Assembly: GCA_018292915.2 (NCBI GenBank)
Contig: JACVVK020000290.1
Coordinates: 193,501 to 257,500, forward strand
Direction: 5' to 3'
DNA length: 64,000 bases
From: Batillaria attramentaria
Taxonomy: Eukaryota > Mollusca > Gastropoda > Batillariidae
Of the stretch, positions 13,201 to 21,200 are shown piece after piece. The number at the start of each line of letters is the position of its first letter. Position 1 is the first letter of the stretch. The translations under genes were made by a program, and so were the position numbers. The notes beneath the pieces were generated by a model, which saw only the letters and a program-made list of their open reading frames with translations, was not told the origin of the DNA and did no database searches.

Positions 13201-16200
13201 CACTCTGGACGCAGCTGGATGACCTCGACTTCGCGGACGACCTGGCGCTCCTGTCTCACAGCCACAGCCAGATGCAGGACAAGACTACGTGCCTGGAAGC
13301 CACATCAGCCGGAACAGGGCTCAAGATCAACAGGAAGAAAACCGAGCTGATGAAGATCAACACCACTGCCAACACACCAGTCACAGTCGGTGGAGAGCCC
13401 ATCAGGGAGGTGGAGTCTTTTGTCTACCTGGGGAGTGTGGTTGATGGACAGGGAGGCACAGACCGAGACGTCACAGCCAGAATCGGCAAGGCAAGGGCAG
13501 CAATGGTCATGCTGAAGAACGTCTGGGCATCCAAAGTTGTCAGCATAAGAACCAAACTTCGCATCTTCAACTCCAACGTGAAGTCAGTTCTGCTCTACGG
13601 ATGTGAAACATGGAGGACAACGAAGATGATGCAGCAGAAGATCCAGACATTTCTCAACACCTGTCTGAGGCGCATCTTCAACATCCGATGGCCAGAGAAG
13701 ATCCGGAATGAAGAGCTGTGGGAGCGAGCGGGGCAGGAACCAGTGGCCAAGCAGATCCTGCGGAGGAAGTGGGGCTGGATTGGACACACCCTCAGGAAGC
13801 CAGCATCCAGCACCACACGCCAAGCCCTGACATGGAACCCGCAGGGGAAAAGGAAGAGAGGCCGGCCTCGCAACAGCTGGAGGCGGGACACTGAGGCAGA
13901 GCTATGTAAGCAGGGGACCAACTGGACTGGAGTGGCAAGACTAGCCCAGAACAGAGTGCGATGGCGAAGGGTTGTCAATGGCCTATGCTCCACGTGGAGC
14001 CAAGGGCCTAAGTACTGTTTACAGGGCTTGCAATCTTCCACCTTCACACAGATTTTCACCTGTGTCTAAAAATGCTGTTGTTTTCTCACCAATGCAAAAT
14101 AATGCTGGGAAATGTTTTCAAACATGCTGTGCTCTCCTCACATTAAATTCAGATCCATCACTGATTTCACTTATACAGAGGTGTCAACTGGCATGAACTG
14201 GCCGTATTATTTTCCACGTTACTCAGTTATATACAGAAATACTGTCTGGGCCGTGAAAAGTACGGAGGAGACAAACATGAAATATTTCAAAAGGATCATT
14301 AGGAAGGAAACCCAACATATCTGGTCATTCAGACTCAATTTTGCAAGCTAAGTTCAGTGATTGCTGCTTAACTCTATTGTGACTGGGGCTGCCGCGGTCT
14401 CAACACTGCCCCTGCCTAGACCTCCCGCCATGAAACTGCAGTAACCTTACTACATTAAAAAAAAAAAATTTTAAATAAAAAACTCTCTAGCAAGCTTCAT
14501 TGGAATAACAAACACTTGACATTTTCAGCTGAAAATGGAATGGAGAATTCAATGTGATGAGGCGTGGGCGATGCATGGCAGAACTTTCGATTGAACGAAT
14601 GAGTTAAATGATCATACAAACAATAATAAATAATAATACACTGCAATAACAAGAGTAAGCTCTGAAACTGTACAATTTTCTTTAAGTGAGAACTGCTTTG
14701 TATTTTCACTGTTGGATTATTTACTCAAAGCATGTGTGTGTGCACGCTCACACTTGAGCGCTCTAACTACATGTATAAGCGATGTATGCTTTCTGTTTGT
14801 TTGGGGTTTTTTTTGGGTTTTTTTCTTTGCACGGCAGAATACTGATAAGTGCTGTAAAATACTGACATTCGTGTGAAATAGTACTGATAGACACTTTGGA
14901 GGGTTGGCACCTCTATTTATTCAGGGCTTAAAATGTTCCACATTTTGGTGGATTCCCCCCCCCCCCCCCCCAAAAAAAAAAAACAACAAAGAACAAACAA
15001 ACAAACAAAAAAACAACGTGTTTCCTCCTTTTAAATCACTTAAAATCATGCCAAAACACACCAGATTGTACAGATTTAAGTCTAATTCTAAAAATTTTCC
15101 TCCAGAAAAAGTGTTTCCTCCTCTGAAGCACTTAAAAAAATCACGCACCAAATTGCAGAGGTTTAGTCTTTTTTTTGTCTTTTTTTTTTAATTGTGGAAG
15201 CATGCGTCCGGACACCTTGAGCATAATGTGTCTGCTTTGCCGCTTTCTACTACATCCCAGCTGGGGCCACATATTTGTGCTGGCCTTTTTCTCGTTGCCC
15301 CGTGTTTGATATCACCCACCCACACGTGGTGGAAAAGGACGTTAAACTCCTAAACACCCACCCCCATCCCCCACTCGCTTCGTCACTAACTGCTACATAA
15401 CTTTTGATCATAGACCATTTGATCATAGACCATAGCCATGATATTGCAAACTTGCCACACTATTTCCAAAGGCTCACAGGACAATTTGTCCGATAGCATC
15501 ACCCTCAGTATTGCTTTGAAATTAGATTTGGCATGATTGATAATGATAGATCAGACTTTCCTCTACAGTATGGTTCACTGGCTTGCAGCAAAGTAGATGC
15601 TATCACCTTATTAAATATCTTCATAGCAGATAAGTGGTTACAGTACGCCACACACATATATATATATAGCGGTGCACAGGGCAGCTTATCACCACGATCA
15701 TCACGCCTTCTGTGAAATTGGAGAGACCCTGAAAATGCAATCGCATAACGGCAGCACGGAGGATTTCCATCAGTATTGTTTTCACAAGTCATTTAGCGAA
15801 ATAAGAAACACTTGGACACAGCCTGTGCGTGAAAGTACACAGAGGGGCACAGCTGATGCCGTGATGACTATCGGTCCAGCCTCTCTGATAATATCAGCGT
15901 AAACTGAATGGCAGCTTGAACAGCAGCTGAAGCGGAGTGCCCTTTCATCCCCACTCAGGCGTGAAATCTGATCTGTATGGGTGAGAATAGCCGTGGGAGG
16001 ACAGGCTAAGGGCTAACGAACACGTGGATAAAACGAGTCTGGTCTACCTTGTCCCTAACCATGTATATCCTGTCCATTTTTATTGTTGCTGTTTTTACTA
16101 CTACTTTATTATCCCTTTCGGAACATTCAAGCTGCTTCCCCAAGGGGAAGCGCGCCTCCGCAGTGCAGCGCCACCCAATACCTATCCTATTTTTCAATTT

Positions 16201-18143
16201 TGCTGGGGGAGGAAAGCCGGATAACCCGGAGAGAAACCCCCGATGAGCAGCCTAGTAGCCAGGAAAACCTGGTATCACATATCACAAGCTCGAACTGGGC
16301 TCGAACCCACGCTTCATCACCGTGACGGCCGTTCAGAAGTGCAGCGACCAAGTCTGACACACTGCCTATTAGACCACCGCTCACTGCTCTGTTTATAGAT
16401 CCCTGACAACTCCTGTCCACATTTACCTTATATGGAAAATCTCACGATGGCCATCTACTTGTTGATGACAAGAAGAAGATGTGAATCTTGCACTGCACAT
16501 AAATGAACACTGGCACTGCATGCGAAGACAACAATAAATATGAGGATAAACACACTACCATCCCTATGGTTGACCCCACCCACCCACCTTCCACCCACCT
16601 TCCACCTTCCACCTCTCACCCACCCATCCATGTAGACATTGGTAATTGATAGTGTAGACAGTGGTCATTGACAGACGCAGGTGGTTGATAGTGTAAACGA
16701 TGGTGTAAACTGACGTAATCACGTCATCTCTGGATGGAAACACCCCAACCAACTGTGTAATGTCTGCCCAAATGTACCTCAGTGCACCTTTCATATCACC
16801 TATATTGTGGAGAAGGACAGTACAGCCTCAAACACCCACCCCTGCTGCATCTGGTGGGAACTATGACCAACTGGTTCCAGGGTTCGTCCATTCTTGTAAC
16901 TAAGTGAAATCAGCAGAACCCAGTATTATTTATCACTGGTGTATCCCGGCTAGGGCCAAATATTTGTGCTTTTTCATCATTGCCCCGTCTTTGATATCAC
17001 CTGTATGTGGTGGAAAAGGACGTTAAAACCCCAAACACCCACCCACCCACCCACCCTATCACCGGTGCCTGGGCAACAGCATCTGGCCACCCCTGTATAA
17101 TTTAAATTATAATGTTGAGGAGAAGTTTGAAATATTTTGACAGGCTGTGTTAATGCTGTGTCTGACAGCGTACAGCAGGAGCACCAGGCGTTCTGCGCCA
17201 CAGCGCGCCTCGTCAAACGGTGGACGGCTGCGCAGCTTCTCCTGGGTCATGTTCCAGACCTGACTGTGGACAAGATGGTGGCTCACCTGTTTGAAAACCC
17301 TCTGCCCTTCACTCCACCTGTGTGAGTATGCTACAGCCAGACTAAGCAGAATATTCATTTTAAACAACACCGTCAATCCTCCTTCCCGGGGGGGGGGATG
17401 ATTTGGTTTTGTTGTTTGTTTACTTTTCTGTCCAATTGTAAATTTCGATCATGAAATAACTCTCATCTGGGAAATGCATAGCTGCCAACTGTCCATATTT
17501 TTTGTATTTTGTATGATTTCTGTAATCAGATATGATAATTGCTGCTAAAATGCAATTTCCAGAATTTCAAGATTAAAAAAGAGATAGTTGTAATTTTTTT
17601 TTTAATCTATTACCACCAAGTTCTGCACCCTACCCATGTTTCATCCAAGTTTGCCTCATGCTAACATTTTTTCCAGCTCTCCACAAGTTGGGCTTCTTCG
17701 GTTTCTCAAACTGGTGTCCAGTGAGAATTTCAAAGGTATTTACATGTGTAAGGCATATATATTTCAGGGCTTAAAATCTTCCACCTTTAGGCGGATTTCC
17801 ACGCAAGAAATATTCCTCCCACCCCAAAAAAGTGTTTCCTCCTCTGAAGCTCTTCAAATCATACAAAAACACACGAAATTGCACAGATTTTAGCCTTATT
17901 TTGAAAAATTTCCAGAGGAACATGTCCCCAAACACCCCTTTGGCTTTGCCACTTTGGCAGTAAATGCTACACAGATTACCTTAATAATATTTGGATCATG
18001 GACCATTTTCTGTCCTGAAAATGCCAAAAGGAACAAATTTTAAACAGATTTAGACCAAAATAGAGAGAAATGAACTTTATTTTCCAAGGATAAAAGATTA
18101 GGTAACATGACCTCTATTAAGTCTTGTCCTTGCTGAACTAATC

Positions 18144-18226
<83 letters not shown>

Positions 18227-21200
18227 CTCACACACACACACACATCAGTACAAGCAATCGTTAAAAAAAAAATTAAAGAAAATTGCAATAAGGAAAACAA
18301 TGCGGTTACTTAAGTGAGTTAGGAAAGAATGTAAACAAATACCGGGTGGAGTGGTCTGTTAAACCAACCAAATGATTACATGTATCACGCAACAAGAAAG
18401 ACAGAGAGAGAGAGAGAGAGTTGAGTCTTTCCCTCTATGATACGGTGTATGGTGGGGGGGGGGGGGGGGGTCATCGCATCTGTTTGTCTTTTGTGACGTT
18501 CACGGTTCTTGACTGAAGAGTGTGCATGTGTGGTTGTGTTTGTTCGCTGTTGTTCATTCATGGCCGTGTAATGTGTGCTTAGTGGAGGATTACACAGAAA
18601 AGACGTGGCCCACCCCGCAGCCTGTCATCCTCAATCGACTCAGGTCCGTCGCAAGGGAGTCGCTACGTGTCCTGGAAGAGCAGATCAGCAAGCCTTCCGT
18701 GGACTGGAAGGTAGGGCAATATTTTCAAAGATTCCACACTTAACACCTCTGCACTGCAGCAGTGACATTTACTGGTTTTTTTGTTGGGTTGTTGTTGTTG
18801 TTGTTGTTGTTGTTGTTAGTTTAGCCTATGTGCATTGCAATTGATGATTGTGTGGAAAAGTGCTATAGTTGTGAAATTTAATAATAATAATGAGTATTGT
18901 ATAGGCGCTTTACCCAATTTCATGAATCGGCTCAAAGCACCACAAACTGAACCCAACACGCACGCTCAGGTGAATCACACGCATTTTCTCACACACTGGA
19001 CATGAACACATTACAGTCACGCGGTGCGAAGGGTCAGCTCAGCTATTTAAATTTTGGAATTTAGAATTGCATTTAATTTTTCAAATTTGGTGGACTGAAC
19101 ATTTCCAAAGCAGAGGGAGAGGAAGCCAGGGTACCCAGAGAGAACTACCAACGATCGGCCCAAATGAACGATGCCACATACAAGAAGGAAAAAATTCTTT
19201 GCCCCGAGTGGGACTCGAACCCCTGACCTCTCGTATTGGTCTCTTAACCACTAGACCACCGACCGCCCCTCTGGTTTAATGTTAAAAATTTCCAGTAAAT
19301 AGGGTTCGTATTGGAGATCTCCTGCTCTGCTTGTGTTCTGCCTTGTGAAGTTTTGTAGACCAAGAATCTGGTGATGTCCAGGTACAATTTGACCCTTTTC
19401 GTGATGAACGAACGACAACAGCAAAGCACACTCCTATGAGTTGCATAACTTGAAGCATGGCTGTTCCAAGAAACAGGTAATGTTGGAGTGAGGTACTAGA
19501 ACTGGGTTTACATGTACAATTTCTCTTTCCAGACTATCTTTCGACCCCCACTAGAGGGCTTTGACCTGGTGGTCCACTTGGCAAAGCGGTGGTTGCCAAG
19601 GAGATACCAGGCCATTGACGCCGCAGACATCAGCTCCATGATGGCGGCGTACCCCAACAAGGAGCAAAGCAGCGTAGGGAAACAGCCACGCAGAAAACTT
19701 CCAGTTGAGGTGGAGATGCCAGTGACTGAGTTAGACCCAGTGCAGTACTTCCTGCAGGAGCTGCAGGTGAGTTTGAGCCTTGGCTGATTGACCAGTGTAC
19801 TGTTTCCTGTGTTTCCACAGTTTGGGGGTTTTTTGTGGGGTTGTTTTTTTTGTTGTTGTTGTTGTTGTTGTTTTTGTTTTTTTTGTTGTTTTTTTTTGGA
19901 GGGGGGGGGGGGTAACAAACCCAGGAAAACTAAGAACAGAAAGTGTTGAAATATGTGCAAAATTTCATCATTTTTTTAATCCAGATTTTTCAATTTCCTA
20001 TGTGTTTAACTTTGAACATTTCTGTGAACTGTCTGTAGAATGTTGCTTCGTGGTTGAGAGAGGGGAAAAAAAAAAGGCCTGTAAGAGTTATTATCGACAA
20101 GAACGCGATAATGCAATCACCCTTCATTCGCACGCAAGCACGCACGCACGTCCGTCCGAGGAAGGAAAGGAAGAATAAAACATGACTGTGCTGAGCTACA
20201 TTAAGCAATGATAACAATCAATATGTACAAAGGATGTGACAGGTGAGAAATGCAAATAAACCTTGAGGGAATGTGTGTTTTGTGTTTTACAGTTTAGAGA
20301 AGAAAAAAAAAAAGCCCAGTGAAAAGAAATGCCACTAAGTACTGGTATTTGTCTTTGCCCCCAAAGAGACAAAATAAAAAAATATATATTTAAAAAAAAA
20401 AAAAAAAAGTACGCTGTTAAGAGGGATTAAGCGTGGTTCATTGACAGAGCAAGGACAAAGGAAAAACAGGCTGCAAGTCTCGAATGCTATCGTCTCACTG
20501 TATCTCAACAGGAGGCGTATGGAGAGCTGTGTCTCATTTTCCACGACGTGTATGGTGGAGATGCAGTGGCTGTCCTCTGGAAACCAGGCGCTCTCAACAA
20601 CCAGGAGTTCAAGGTGAGACTGGACGATTTCATCATAATAGACGACTCCACTCGGCTGGTCGTGATGTCCCTCTCGAGTAATCGAGGGTCATGGATCCAA
20701 CCATAAGGGGAAAAAAATTCAACACATGAATATTCGTGTGGTGGCTGGTCCAATATTTATATAATGATAGGACACAACTGACGCTGAATAACGCTGACCG
20801 AAAATATACACTTTACCCCTCTCACCCCTTTACCACTGTCTCAGTGGAAAACGTCCAACGCTAACGCTGCTAGGTGAGGTTCGCCGTGCGCCATAGGAGA
20901 TCCCATTCTAACTTCAGTCAAGATCAGCTTGTAAACGTCAACGTACAGCTTAGGTACGCTGCCACTTTTCTTACGTTAGCCTGACGTTTTCCTGTGCTTA
21001 GCCACCACGCAAAAAATGTAGCCACCAAAAAGTTTGTTCGCTTGGATCCGTAACCCAGGATGTGACTTCCCACGATCACTCGTGGGTTACCCCAACTACC
21101 ATTTGGCAAGCCCCGAGGCCAAGGCCCCCTCCCCCTTCCCCCCCCCCCCCTTTACTCTGCCGTGTATTGGCAAAACACAGTACATCAAGATGTCATTGTA

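Noticed and set aside
20614..20705. Extension of NOL6 exon 16 to a stop in the intron
   Set aside because: A consensus donor GTGAGA follows FK and the C-terminal family segment is found in exon 17; intron retention remains possible but is unsupported.
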